Source: Pagrus major
Taxonomy: Eukaryota > Chordata > Actinopteri > Spariformes > Sparidae
Reading direction: 5' to 3'
NCBI RefSeq assembly: GCF_040436345.1
Contig: NC_133236.1
Location: forward strand, 10,566,165-10,630,164
DNA: 64,000 nucleotides
The stretch's first letter is position 1, and every line of letters starts with the position of its first letter. The translations under genes and the position numbers were made by a program. The notes beneath the pieces are model-generated. The model searched no databases. It saw nothing but the letters and a program-made list of their open reading frames with translations, and was not told where the DNA came from. Below are positions 53,821-64,000 of the stretch, one piece after another.

Positions 53821-54997
53821 CTTGTAATATGTGCTGAATATCAATAAATCTGTCAAATGAGAAGAAGAAAGATGAAAAACAAGAAATCATTTGAATCGTT
53901 TCTTTATTTCATTCTTCAGCAGTCAATGAGAAAATACACATACATACATTTCATCATTGGGAAAATACAGCACATTCATTTGTTTATTTGAAGTTGATAT
54001 AAAAATGTGGACACGTCATCATGTTTGTAAAATTTAAAGAAAAATAATCTATTTGATGGATAACATTAGTAGAATATATAGTTTTTTTATGCCTTTTTTC
54101 TATTTTCGATGTGTTTCATTCTAGACCGACTGTTGCAAGATGATTGGCTGTTTAAGGTCTGCATTACAAAAACATCTTTGTAATCCCTCAAAACCTTTAA
54201 ATTCAGGCTCAGATTCCACTTGTAAAGATGTAAGTACTACCATCAAATCAATCAGTTGCAAAAGTAAAGCTTTACTGTTTGTATTTCCATCTTACTTCAG
54301 TCAGATTGCAGTTACATAACCTCTTTTACACAAAACATCTTTTTAAAAACACAATCTGAAAAACAAAATATCAAACACAAAGTCCGGCTTTGTATATCCC
54401 CTCACTGTGGTTGACTGTCCATACATACATTACATCCTACAGTATATATATGGCCTCATTTCCCAGCAGAGATACTGTACATCCGCAATCAATATAGAAG
54501 CCTGTGTGTTTGAGGGAAATGCATTAGTAAGTGATAAGAGAAGACATTTCCTGTTCTGGTTCCATGTCTCCTGAAACTGAACATACTCACCGACATCGCT
54601 CATCATTCAGTTCATATATCAGTGTTTATTTACATTACACAGGAGAAAATGTGATTGGAAGACAAATATTATGCTAAAATACAGTTATTTTATTAGAAAG
54701 TAGGTGATTAACATAGTCTCAGGAGGCTGTGGTTCCAAAAATGTGCATTTTACTGAAGGGATTTAAGAAATTATGGTCGCAAAATATCGCAATTCTCTAG
54801 ATTTTGTTTGTAATTCTACTCTTTATTTGTCATTGAGAGTATTTATCAGCTCAGGAAGAGGAAGACGAAGAAGCAGTGTCCTCTCACTGCTTTAACCCTC
54901 CTCAGCTCCTTTATTATTATATCTACATACATGTGAGGAACATTCAGTATAAGGCCTCTGGTAAACCTGGTTATGTGAATATCACCCTTCATACTTT
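53821..54997. other. Intergenic, AT-rich, no gene recognised
   Basis: No convincing open frame or repeat structure. Minus-strand AATAAA words near 53900 could mark the 3' end of an unseen transcript, but nothing coding is attached. Confidence 0.4.
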
Positions 54998-55265
54998 AAA
55001 GCAACATTATATAGAAATTGGTGTTTTGTGCAATTTGGCGCCCCCCACAGTTTCTGAGTGCAACACCACTCTCTAAAACACAAATCCCAGGTCTGTAACA
55101 GTTTGTCAGATGTGATGTAGGTGCCAACTACAAACGAAACTCATTACATCAGAACAATGTCATGTGTTGAAAACTTGTATGTATGTAACGCTGTGATCCT
55201 TCCTTCTCACTGAAGTTATAGTGCAGAAACAGGTGACAGAGACACCATTCACCCTGTTACAAGTC
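54998..55265. repeat. Dispersed repeat, copy 2 (inverse of 11097-11345)
   Basis: It begins AAGCAACATTATATAG and GGTGTTTTGTGCAATTTGGC, passes GCCCCCCACAG, and then repeats in inverse order the blocks listed for copy 1, ending CACCATTCACCCTGTTACAAG. The better-preserved left end makes this the fuller copy. Confidence 0.7.
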
Positions 55266-56439
55266 ACTATACCATCAATATGATTTTGAAAGTTATTTAA
55301 AAAAAATGTAATTGTTATTTTACAGTAAAAAAGGCTATAAACTCAAATAAATTCGATGCATCAGTGAGGACGTTTACTTGACCTGCATGTCGGACCGGGA
55401 GTCTGGATTTTTGATTTTAATGATGGAGGGTGATGTAAGCGAGAGGCAACAGAGCAGAAATGCAAACAGCGATGGTGGTGGTGGAGTAGAGCGGTGGAAG
55501 CAGCGTTATTAAAGCAGCATTTAAAGCTTTTACAGAGTATGTGAGAGACTATTTGACTGTGTTTCTCAGTTCTTTCTTCCTTGGTGATACGCTTAAATGT
55601 AGGGATAGAGGAGCTTTATCAACTCTACTGCGTCGAGGAGAATAAGGAGTAATGTTTAGTAAAGTTTACGGTATTATTATTAATGAATATGAAATTAGTT
55701 ATCTTAAGGAATCTTTCAGCAGGGTATTGTTTCTGCTGAAATTTCTTCAGCAATTTCTGCAAATTCCCTCTGTGATTAAACTCTATAGTAAATTGTGTCA
55801 TGGATGGAGGTCTCTGACTGGAGTTTGGTGTTCTGCCTAACACAATCTCTGAGCGTTAGTGGAACAAAAAAAATGGATTTTATCAAAAATGGTGACACCT
55901 GGCGGGACAAACCAAATGGAAAACATCACAGCTGATTATGAGCTGAGACGCATGTCAATTAAGTAAATGTTTGTGTTCTGTCTTGCACATTCTTGTATTG
56001 TTGCTGTTGCTGTCTTGTTGTCTTTATTGTGTGAATTTTATGACTTTATAGGCTTCAAAACATCTCGCCAAAGGACTGCAGTTGAAAATGAGCCGGCTAA
56101 CACTGGCACATTTATAGAAATGTCCATTAATGTGTGTTTTACCTACAAATAAATAAATGAAATGCGCCCACAAATATATCTTTTATGTCCTTTTAATTGT
56201 ATTATAATTCTCAAAATCGCCGAGACACATGGAAAAGGGTGAATTTACTGTCAAGAAGTAAATTTCTCATGTTAAAAAAGTCATTATTGTATTTTAATTA
56301 AGAGAGAAGTTGGGATTTATAGTAGTGATTGGATTTTGGAGCACCTATCTAGTGGCCACTAGTGTTCATCAGTGGTACTGCAGCAAACTTCCATATTAGT
56401 TTCAGTTTTAAGTTGGGATGCTTTTCAGATATGAGACAA
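55266..56439. other. Intergenic, no gene recognised
   Basis: AT-rich with short open frames that resemble nothing known. No RNA gene or clear repeat was identified. Confidence 0.4.
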
Positions 56440-56685
56440 AATGGCTGCATTTTCTCAATTAATCAATCAGTTTGACTTATAAAATGTCTGAAAATGGCAA
56501 AAAAAAAAAAAAAATTCTCAAAGCAGAAGACGACGTCCTCAAACGTCTTGTTTTGTCCGTTTACAGTCACAGAGGAAAGAAACCAGAAAATACTCACAAA
56601 AGGAGGTAATCAGAAGATTTTTTATCTGATCTTTAGAAAATTACTCAAACCGATGAATCGATTATCAAAGTGGTTAAAACAGTAG
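56440..56685. repeat. ATTAATCGATTA-type dispersed repeat, copy 3
   Basis: CAATTAATCAATCAGTTTGAC, ATAAAATGTCTGAAAATGGC, GGAAAGAAACCAGAAAATAC and AAACCGATGAATCGATTATCAAAG match the family at 29763 and 44905. A poly-A run of about 16 lies inside. Confidence 0.55.
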
Positions 56686-57204
56686 AAAATGGCCGTCTTT
56701 ATTCAATGAATCCATGCTGGTGGTTCAGAAATCCACTTGAGTTTTAGCCATTTTTAGCTCGGAGTCGTTGATCATAATTTAACCACTAGAGGCTGTCTCA
56801 CGTCACCTGAACACACTCAGTCACTGAGTTCAGAGCTGATTTTCAGCCGCTCTCTTGGCATTCACCGCGTGCCTTAATTGTATGGACATTTAAATCAAGG
56901 TCCGCTGTGAACACGAGGAGAGACGACCCAGATTCTTCTTCTGCTTTCTCTTTTCCTGTCCTGTCTCACTAGATCACTCTCATCTACTTCATCCAATTCA
57001 ATGGGTTTTCATACTGTTCTGCTTTATTAAACAGCTCTGCTCCAGTTTGTCCACCAATTCCACTCAATCCCATTTCATCCAGTGCTGTTCAGTCCCACTT
57101 TATCCCTTCACATCTCTGTGTTCAGCTTCACTGGGCTTTGTCCAAGTCAGTTCCTCTTTATCCCTCACAGTAGTTGTTTCAGTCATCAAGTTAGATCATT
57201 ATTG
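56686..57204. other. Intergenic, no gene recognised
   Basis: Non-coding sequence with several pyrimidine-rich stretches (about 56935-57180). No conserved frame. Confidence 0.4.
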
Positions 57205-57300
57205 TTTTATGTTTGTAACCGTGTAACTGTGCTACTGCCTGTCTTGGCAGGGATTCTCCTGAAAAAGAGATTTTTCCTGGTTAAATAAAGGTTAAATATA
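57205..57300. repeat. Retroelement tail (CTGGTTAAATAAAGGTTAAATA type)
   Basis: CTGCCTGTCTTGGCAGGGATTC, CTGAAAAAGAGATTTTTCC and TGGTTAAATAAAGGTTAAAT match the tail of an abundant teleost repeat, likely the 3' end of a non-LTR element. Only the tail is present. Confidence 0.6.
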
Positions 57301-57419
57301 TGGAGCTTGAAATACATTACATTAATTACACTGAAATACATAGTATTTTGTTACAGTTTGGGCCAAATATATTGACTCCTGGCTCTACTAATGTAGAATA
57401 GTTATAAGGATATGAGACT

Positions 57420-57745
57420 AAATATCGTCTTTTTTCAAAATTGTTGTATCATGATATGACGTAAGTGTTGTCTTATCAGTAAAGTGATGTCATTTTCTAC
57501 ACTTGTTTTGATACTCGTCTTTACCCACTGAGCCATTATATCCACAATACTGATGATTATTTATCAAAAAACTTCAATGTGCAGTATCAACAGTCATCCC
57601 TACAACATTGCTCAAGCATCAATATCGAGATATTTGCTTAATAATATAGTGATATTCTATTTTGTCGCCCACTCGGAGCATTTATGAGGTGCTTTTGAGG
57701 AGATTTCAAAATAAAAGGTACAGATTTGGTGTCACAATATGGCCT
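57420..57745. repeat. Degenerate dispersed repeat related to 5741-6330
   Basis: In inverse orientation it carries CAACAGTCATCCCTACAACA, AATATCGAGATATTTGC and GTCGCCCACTC, corresponding to the GGGCTGGGTGATATGGCC family. Strongly decayed. Confidence 0.4.
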
Positions 57746-58389
57746 AAAAATAATTCTACGGTCATATCGACTAATCACACATGTACATCATGTACACTAC
57801 CATGGGATCACTCTGACAATAGCATTTATGATGACACTGCTTGATTACACTGGATTTTATGATTATACTGACGACAGTTACTGTTAGTACATTGTGTTTT
57901 TATGCTCTGGTTGCCTCTGTGTGTTTTCCTGCAGTGCTCTGTCACTATCTGCAGCCTCTGACGACCAGCTCAGAAAGATGCTTTAGAAAGTCCATCGGTA
58001 TGAGTGTAAGTGTGCGTGTGTGTGTGTGTGTCCATGTCGGCCTTGTGATTAACTGTCAAGGATGTCCTGGTGACCTCCACACAAAAGGCGACATGCTGGG
58101 GGCTTCAAGCCAAGGACAAAATTGACAAGATAGTATATTATTTTCTAGCTATATTGACTATTGACTACCAGCACTTACCACTAATGACAACACCAGCATT
58201 CTGGATGTTTTAAGCCTGTTGCTAAGACTGTTTTTATCCAAAATATGCCATAAACGCTGCGACATTAAGCAGCCTCTGGTTTGCATTTATTTCTTACTTT
58301 GGTGTGAAAATCATTTTGCAGAGATGTAAGTGTTGTTTCTCACCTTCTTTAATGCTTTTTAAACCCTTTAAACAACACAATGGCTCAAT
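57746..58389. other. Intergenic, no gene recognised
   Basis: It contains a short (GT)n tract near 58012-58031. No coding or RNA feature supported. Confidence 0.4.
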
Positions 58390-58451
58390 TCACAGATCAG
58401 TCTGGACACATTCAACCACATCACAGATCAGTCTGGACACATTCAACCACA
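58390..58451. repeat. Perfect 31-bp tandem duplication
   Basis: Two identical adjacent 31-bp units (starting TCACAGATCAGTCTGGACAC) at 58390-58420 and 58421-58451. The identity suggests a recent replication-slippage event. Confidence 0.95.
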
Positions 58452-58917
58452 TCTTTATTGTTTTCCTTCTTGGATTGTGTCATTTTAAGGACCCGAAGAG
58501 GATAAAGTGTCAAGTATTTTACAAGAAAATGCAAAAATTGTTTTGTGTGAGAGACATTTTGTCCCTTTTAATCCTGTGACCCCCTTCAGATTGACTCTAC
58601 TGAGATTTATCGTCCGACTGAAGCGACTCTAAAGTCTCTGCAAACTGATTTTCACACCATAGTGAAATTAACTGAAACCAAAAATGGCTTCCTTTCCAAA
58701 AAAAAGAGGAAAAAAATCTGAAATAATGCAGCATGAAGAGGAAAATGAATAAAAGTGATATAAGAATGCAGCCTTTAAGAACTCAGAAAACGCCGGTATG
58801 CTCCTTTAAAGCAGCACTGCGGACCATTAAAGCATTATCCTCCATTATCCAGCAGCAGCAGCCATAATGCACGTTCTTATACACCACTGCATTAATGACA
58901 CAGCTGCAGGGGAGGAA

Positions 58918-58971
<54 letters not shown>
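58918..58971. repeat. (GCT)18 trinucleotide repeat
   Basis: Eighteen uninterrupted GCT units (AGC on the other strand). The open frames through it (poly-Leu, poly-Ala, poly-Ser) extend beyond the tract but have no supporting splice sites or homology, so I treat it as non-coding. Confidence 0.97.
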
Positions 58972-58972
<1 letters not shown>

Positions 58973-59167
58973 ACCCACAGCTCCACAAACACACCACACC
59001 GTGGTGCATTCATATTTCTGTTCATTCTGATTCCAGCTGCTGCGGATGCAGATGTGCTTGCTCATCGGCTCCCCAGCAGAGGAGAGGAGATAGACCCATC
59101 TGCAGCCTCATTAACCGCTGAAATGCTAATGACCCAGATAGCTCATGTAGGCTAAAATGCAGAGGGG

Positions 59168-59200
59168 AGGGGAGGAGGAGGAGGAGGAGGAGGGGGGAGG
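59168..59200. repeat. (GGA)n purine tract
   Basis: GGAGGAGGAGG repeats in a G-rich patch. Confidence 0.9.
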
Positions 59201-59603
59201 ATGGCTGCCTTTGTGGGGGTCGGGCGTGTGTGTTGGAGCCTATATTAAAAAAATCTTACAATATTCAGGCACATACACCTACAGAGGGCACATTAAATAA
59301 CATAATGGACAGATCTGTGATTAGATTGAAGTAAATTATATATGCATAAAAAGGTTGTGTTTTTTTTTTTTTACATAACAGCTATAATAATGCAGCATTA
59401 TAGAGTAAAATCATGCATTTTATTACGTATCTCGGTGGGATGCGGGTGTTTATCCCTGATGTGTGTGCAGCGTCTTATTCTAGAGAGAAATAAGAAGTTC
59501 CGCAGAGCACGAGCTCACTGCGGCTGCTGCACGAGCAGATTTAGCGCAGATGAAAGCAGCTGATGGAGGTTTAAAACCTGCAAGGCCTTCGAGAAATGTT
59601 CTG

Positions 59604-60320
59604 TATAAATGAGCGCTGGAGGCCTCGTTACATGAGTGTGGATAAAGACGAACAATACCTTTCAGCAGCAGGGTGCAGGGTGCAGGGTGCAGGACAAATG
59701 GCGCAGATTTCTATTTTTTTTTTTTTTTTTTTTTTTTTCTCTAGCGGACATTTACTTTAAAAAGCAGCCGAGACCTCCTTTCAAACACACCGATGCAGGT
59801 GATTGAGTTTGTCCGGTGGTGGAAGGCGTTAAACCGGCTCGGTTCTTGCGCGCCGCGCGGTGCTCTCTCTCCTCTGGAGCTCCGTGCGGGGATGATGCTG
59901 AGGATGCGGAGGAAGCGGGAGGGATGCTGCGGGGGATGCGGAGGTCGGACCGTCCTTCTTCTGCAGCTGAATTCGGGGAGAAAACATAAAAAAAAAACGC
60001 CTTTCTTTTTCCCAGACTCATGAATAAGTCCAAATCCAGAAGAAAGCCGGAGGAAAAGCGACATCCTAAACCCGCAGAAATCAGGTTTTGTGTGCGCTGG
60101 GTGCAGTCAGGAGCTGGATACAGTAGCCGAATGGATGGAGGGAGAGAAGTTGGGCGCAGTCAGAGGGAGAGAGGAGAGAGGAGAGAGGAGGGGGTGGTCC
60201 TCTGACAGAGAGGCAGTCAGATGGTTTTTACATCCTCAGCTTCAGCCTCCAGCTCCGTCCTCCCTCTCTGCTTTTCATCCTCCTCTGATGGTGATGGAGG
60301 GAGGAAAGAAAGAGTGAGAG
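59604..60320 (+). promoter_or_regulatory. Candidate promoter: TATA box and GC-rich block
   Basis: TATAAAT at 59604-59610 is followed by a 25-base T run (59714-59738) and, from about 59800 to 60190, a CpG-rich block with GCGCGCCGCGCGG that stands out from AT-rich surroundings. It could be the 5' end of a gene whose coding exons lie beyond the window. Open frames on both strands here resemble no known protein, so I do not call a CDS. Confidence 0.35.
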
Positions 60321-60779
60321 CATCTGCCTCACCAAACACATCAGAAACACAATCCAGCTGACTCTGACCTGTCATTAATTAAACAACATATCCCCCAAAA
60401 TAAATAGACTTATAGCCTTTACAAACATCTGAATAAAAACACGACATGACTCAGAGTATGAGGATCCCTGAACAGGCCTATGGGTTTATCCAGAGGGACA
60501 ATATGTAGCCTGATTTTTAGACACTTCATTCCAACTATAAGCCCTGATCTTCAGAGATGTTCTCCCTGGTGGTCTCTGATGTTGGATGATCAGGTCTGTG
60601 CAGCTCTTCCCCAATGGAAAATTCAGATCTCTCCCTTAGCCTGCAAAAAAGTAGCCTAGATAGGATTGTCCACATACTTTTGGCCATATACCCTAGGCCT
60701 ATATAGCTTTTGTATTTATTGGATTACAGGATTTAATTCTTTGTGTTTGTTCTTTGAGCTCAGATTTATTCAAATGTAT

Positions 60780-61195
60780 TCTCTGTGCATAGTCATGGTG
60801 GGGCTAAGCTAGGCTAGCAGAAGAATATGGCTAGCATCACCTTAGCTTCATTAAAAAAATGCTTTCCAACAAGTAATAGTTGTCTTTTTTAGCTAGGACT
60901 ACATGTACTAGCCGTTTCTGTGTGTATTTAACAAGTAGAAATCAAGACATTTCTCCTCTGGTGGAGGCTAACATCCCCCCCTGTTATCAGCATGCTAAGC
61001 TAGGCTAAGCAAGCTAGTCACAAACACTGGAAGCAGAAGACTACAGCTAGCCTCACCCTAGCTTCGTGTTTAACAAATATAAATCAAGACATTGTGGTTT
61101 AAGGAGCCATTAGCCTTAGCTTTACAGCTAATTTTCTCTTTTGGTGGAGGCTAACTTCCTGCTGTTTTCAGCCTGCTAAGCTAGGCTAATGTGCT
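60780..61195. repeat. GCTAAGCTAGGCTA-rich tandemly repeated block
   Basis: The words GCTAAGCTAGGCTA, GGTGGAGGCTAAC, CACC(C)TAGCTTC and AAATCAAGACATT each occur two or three times in the same order, spaced about 170-180 bp. This points to an imperfect tandem duplication of a repeat related to the one at 19965. Confidence 0.55.
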
Positions 61196-61679
61196 GCACC
61201 AAACAATTGTAGGCCCATTTCCCAAAATGACACAGAAACAGAAAATCCAACAGCACGAAAAACAAATTCCATTTAAATTTATCCACTCAAGTGATTTTAT
61301 GCTTATTTTTGTCTGTTTCTTAAAGCATATAAATCGTGTAGGCCGAACCATTAGTAAACTCCTATTTATTCAGTCGGCATTTCAGACTTAACTCCATTTT
61401 GTTGCCTAGGGTTGGATGTTGTGATAAAGTGGCGATCAAAACCACCAAAAACCAGATTAACCACTGTAGGTTGGCATAAATCTTAATGAGGTGTTCATAA
61501 TATCCATCCGATGTGAGTCATACGAGGCACCTGAGGGAGAAACAAGCCTATAACTGGTTTTTAAACGGAACAAATGTTGTCCTAAAGCGTCTGTTGTTGG
61601 TTATATTTGAGACTCGTTTGCATTTAATATCTCCACTGGATCACTTGCACTAGCTGAGGCAACCAGAAACACATTTCCA

Positions 61680-62035
61680 AGGTACCAGACATTAAACTGC
61701 AAGTGTCCCTCTCCACTCTCAACTCCACTCCTCTTTGGTGGAATGTGAAATTATGCACAAGCCTCCTGAATTATTGATGACTCTCACCTTCATACAGGGG
61801 TAATCAGACGCTGGAATTAATATTTTTCCAACTCGAGCAGCGTTCCTCCTGGGTTCTTCCATATGGCTCGTCATCTGTCCCCCTCCATCCATCCCCCCCT
61901 CCCTGCCCGGCGTACTGGGAACCAGTAGATTGATGGGGGCTGTTGTGCACTCATTTGACTGCACCGCTACAGCCACAAACCATGAAATAATCAGTGGCTT
62001 CCATCTTTTCTTCAGCCAGCCACACATAAGCTTTA
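61680..62035. promoter_or_regulatory. Possible conserved non-coding block
   Basis: The stretch around GAAATTATGCACAAGCCTCC, CTGAATTATTGATGACTC and GGGGTAATCAGACGCTGGAA is of balanced composition, non-repetitive and rich in homeodomain-type ATTA words, unlike the AT-rich DNA around it. A 102-codon minus-strand frame covers it but resembles nothing. Conservation cannot be tested here. Confidence 0.25.
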
Positions 62036-64000
62036 CTGGTTAGAGTCTGAACAATACAAATGGATCATTTGAGTGTAGATTTGTTTCATCTGTGGACCTT
62101 CTACTGTGAATATAATGAATATTTAAACACACAATCATACTTAAATGTCAAGAAATACAGGATTTATTTTTCATTTATACTATTTTTCGAAACTACTTAT
62201 CTAGCCTTTTATCACATATACTTCATTTATATCTGCTGTTTGTATTTTCTCTACAGTCTGCTTATACATGCCATATTCATATGGTTCATTTTATAATTCA
62301 ACATATGTATATTTTACTGATGTCAAGGTACGTTGCATTATATATGATTACTTTATTATGTTCCTATTTCTATTTATTTGCACTGTATCCCACCGTATTT
62401 TAGCTTACTTAACAGCCACATTTTAACCGTAAGATGATTTGGTTTCATGTGATTCAATATTAATGATCTTTTTGGTTTTAAAATCTGAATGATAGTTTGA
62501 AATAAAAACATTTAAGCATATAAATGCCATGATTACCAGCTCTCTCTGCTACATTTACATCTAGATTGATAATTTCAGTACCGTGAATAAGATAGACAGA
62601 TATAAGAAGTTAACTGAATTCCCCAATAATCTGAGTTTTGTTTGCTAATCATGTTTAATATCTACAAGGATGTGTGGTTGCTAACAAGAAGCAACGCTAC
62701 ATAAAGAAGCAAACAGGAGGAACTTGGTGCTGATTGCCTCAAACATGTTGAGAAAGTCACAGGTTAGGACACGACAACACAAAGATCTGGGTTTTTTCCT
62801 CAACGTCTGCCACATTTTTAATATTTTGAGGGTTTCAATGCATCACAAATCCATGAAAATCCTAGAAAAGATAATACTTTTCATTTTAGATGAAATAAAG
62901 TGCAGTGATCCAGGTTTTAATAAAGTTATGTTTGATTTCGGGGGATAATTAAGTTAAACAATGAGACTAAAGGCATTTACACAGGTGACATGGTGGAATT
63001 ATGGTGAAAGGTCAAAGTAATTTTCTAAGAGATGTTAGGAAAAATAGTTCGCCATGAATTTAATAGCTTAATCAGTATTTCACATTAACCTTCGTATTGC
63101 TTCAAGTCGACTGTACAACTTTTCTCCTCTAGTTCAACTGTTTATAAAGCAAAAGGTATAAAAGATCATCCAGTTCAATGTTACAGAGCTTTGCCAAATT
63201 CTTTCCAACTAATTTAAACAAGTTTTTCATTTCTTTTTAGAATTTTTGGTCAATATGCCTCATTTCCATGAAATTAACCTAATTTTGGAGTAAAAAGAAC
63301 TAAAATTCTGAATTTCTTTGACTATAGTTGAGATCAGAGGAACACATGTCGATGGATTATCATAAGCTGTTATGTGTCAAAGTTTAATCAGGACATAGCA
63401 GAACATTGAGTTGTTTTGATTGTTCATAAAGCATAAAATCATTATTACCAAAGTCTATGTTACACATTTTAGCCAGCTTAATTTCTACACATTACCAAAA
63501 GGTAGACACTGATTAAGGTAATTTACAGTCAATTAGATCTCACTTATATAAAATTATACAACTCGTTTTTGACTAAAATAAGAAGAAATTGAGTTATATC
63601 AGATTATCACAGGCTAGTATATGTCAAATATTGGCCATACTATGTGTTTCTTATTATATTGTTTACAGATATCCCCACATTGCACTCATGGGTAAAACAA
63701 TAGCCTTGGTGATTTTGTATAAACTCGTAAAACATTTACTACAATCTGTAAATGACACCAGCAGCTCAGAGTGGGCTAGAACCAATAACACCTGTTAGTA
63801 AACAATTATAAACAGCCACAGGCAGGAACAAAGTGACAACAGTGACATATTAACAGAAACAAAGCTCAAATGTAAGATGCCAGTGGAACTATTTTGCAGG
63901 ACAACTGTTGGAAGCTTGTACCAACACCAAACTCCATTCGTAAAATTAACAAATTAGTGTTATTTAACTTACTGATAATGGTACATATCTTTAAAGTGTA
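62036..64000. other. Intergenic, strongly AT-rich, nothing recognised
   Basis: No open frame with recognisable homology, no RNA gene, and no clear inverted or tandem repeat. It runs to the end of the window. Confidence 0.45.

Noticed and set aside
58783..59155. Poly-Ser, poly-Ala and poly-Leu frames through the GCT tract
   Set aside because: All three come from the (GCT)18 repeat read in different frames; flanking residues match no protein.
59741..60064. 107-codon minus-strand frame in the GC-rich block
   Set aside because: GC-rich DNA gives long frames by chance; no recognised domain, and a plus-strand frame overlaps it.

Overview
The window looks like nuclear DNA from a ray-finned fish, most likely a percomorph teleost. 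The signs are vertebrate genes split into many short exons with GT-AG introns, frequent CA/TG microsatellites, many short terminal-inverted-repeat elements flanked by TTAA, and an intronless PRY-SPRY TRIM gene of the kind expanded in teleosts. Assignments rest on reading the translations against remembered protein families; no search was run.

Layout. At the left edge, on the minus strand, lies the first coding exon of cad (the pyrimidine-synthesis multienzyme), with a CACGTG E-box just upstream. About 4.4 kb of intergenic DNA follows, holding a TTAA-flanked miniature transposon, a tandemly duplicated repeat and a complete tRNA-Ala(TGC) gene. From 4730 to 49530 on the plus strand lies a complete ift172 gene: 48 coding exons whose lengths and phases join into 1,749 codons plus a stop, the same length as I remember for human IFT172. 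The protein has an N-terminal WD40 part (about residues 1-600), a long TPR-like helical solenoid, and a conserved C-terminal region. Its introns carry most of the repeats, including TTAA-flanked MITEs, an incomplete palindromic MITE, nested dispersed repeats and microsatellites.

ift172 converges on an intronless TRIM gene (RING, B-box, coiled coil, PRY-SPRY) at 50457-51980 on the minus strand. The 3' ends are so close that the ift172 polyadenylation hexamer sits next to the TRIM stop codon. From about 52.1 kb to 64 kb I recognise no protein-coding gene. That stretch is AT-rich, with degenerate repeats, a (GCT)18 tract, a GC-rich TATA-containing block at 59.6-60.3 kb that may be a promoter, and a possible conserved non-coding block near 61.7-62.0 kb.

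The genes do not form a pathway: cad acts in cytosolic pyrimidine synthesis, ift172 in ciliary transport (IFT-B), and the TRIM gene is probably a ubiquitin ligase. Their linkage looks like ordinary vertebrate synteny (human CAD and IFT172 are both on 2p23.3) plus a fish-specific TRIM neighbour. I saw no clear evidence of a wholly new system. The most distinctive points are the TRIM C-terminal tail with phosphotyrosine-type motifs, the overlapping ift172/TRIM 3' ends, and the layered transposon structure.
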